From the NCBI RefSeq assembly GCF_015767675.1, contig NZ_CP065217.1:3470272-3534271 (forward strand): DNA of 64,000 nt, given 5' to 3'. The DNA comes from Vibrio navarrensis. GTDB taxonomy: Bacteria; Pseudomonadota; Gammaproteobacteria; Enterobacterales; Vibrionaceae. Every line of letters begins with the position of its first letter. The stretch's first letter is position 1. The notes under the pieces are model-generated. The model was not told where the DNA came from and ran no database searches. It was given only the letters and a program-made list of their open reading frames with translations. Position numbers and translations under genes: made by a program. Of the stretch, positions 63,681-64,000 are shown piece after piece.

Positions 63681-64000
63681 TTTGTGACTCCTCAGAATTA
63701 TAGGACGTGATGTTAATGTGAATTGTCTCATTAGAATAAATAACAAGTTGTTATGATTCATAACCAGATGGTAGCGCGCTTGGGTGGTTCTGGGGATAAA
63801 TGGCGAAGATCCTGGGAAAAGTGGATCCTTATGTGGGTAAAGCGCGGGCAAGGTGTGATGATCTCGCAAAATCTGTCGAAAATATTGTGAATAACTTGGA
63901 TCTTATTCACTGGATCCTCGATCAATCGCTGGCGATCTCGGTTATCAACAGGTAAAATTGCCAATCTTTTCCGATCATTTCTTACATCCGTGGGGGCACC
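63681..64000 (+). promoter_or_regulatory. probable dnaA upstream region
   Basis: No gene in 320 bases. It contains GATC clusters and DnaA-box-like TGTGAATAA (63886-63894) and TTATCAACA (63942-63950), and ends in GTGGGGGCACC, a possible ribosome site. In vibrios dnaA follows divergently from this ABC operon, so its start codon is expected just past the right edge. This is inference; dnaA itself is not in the window. Confidence 0.5.

Overview
The window is a stretch of a Vibrio large chromosome (chromosome I) around its replication origin. The evidence is the gene order mnmG-oriC-mioC-mnmE-yidC-yidD-rnpA-rpmH, the atp operon and parAB beside it, Vibrio-type DUF3157 and DUF2860 proteins, and close agreement of housekeeping proteins with their gammaproteobacterial relatives. 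I do not assign a species; V. vulnificus or a near relative would fit.

Layout. 1-2340: start of a ribosomal RNA operon read leftwards (promoters P1/P2, leader boxA, 16S, tRNA-Ile, tRNA-Ala; the 23S gene lies beyond the left edge). 2458-9738: yrdA, yrdB, aroE, hemF, tsaC, purEK, yrdD, smg, dprA. 9738-17258: a LysM protein, then def-fmt-rsmB-trkA-trkH and a DUF3157 gene. 17255-25074: a HlyIII-family membrane protein, a Spo0M-like protein, a small unrecognised ORF, yihD, ccoG, srkA, dsbA, yihG and a DUF2860 outer-membrane protein. 25071-34316: comM, cut in two by a 7,722-bp mobile element. 34508-41064: ilvL leader/attenuator and ilvGMEDA. 41084-44772: punR, punC, glmU. 44924-51878: atpIBEFHAGDC. 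52069-56289: parB, parA, rsmG, mnmG. 56395-56665: oriC. 56759-61196: mioC, mnmE, yidC, yidD, rnpA, rpmH. 61439-63680: a cystine-type amino-acid ABC transporter. The last 320 bases look like the upstream region of dnaA, which should start just past the right edge.

The accessory part is the element in comM. It is strongly AT-rich and carries a large serine recombinase beside its left end, four 22-23-bp iterons followed by a Rep-like gene, a MobV/Pre-type relaxase with an oriT-like region upstream, a small coiled-coil protein, and an HpaII-like type II restriction-modification pair. It therefore looks like a mobilizable plasmid that integrates site-specifically. The sequence allows the recombination site to be reconstructed to the base: symmetric inverted repeats place the crossover at a GT dinucleotide in both attL and attR. 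Precise excision would restore an in-frame comM of 507 codons, the usual ComM length. ComM is the branch-migration helicase of natural transformation, so insertion should impair competence while the competence gene dprA in the same window stays intact.

Elsewhere the genes form ordinary housekeeping units: translation (def, fmt, rsmB, rnpA, rpmH, rRNA), tRNA modification (tsaC, mnmG, mnmE), potassium uptake (trkAH), branched-chain amino acids under attenuation (ilvL-ilvGMEDA), ATP synthase, and chromosome origin and segregation (oriC, parAB).
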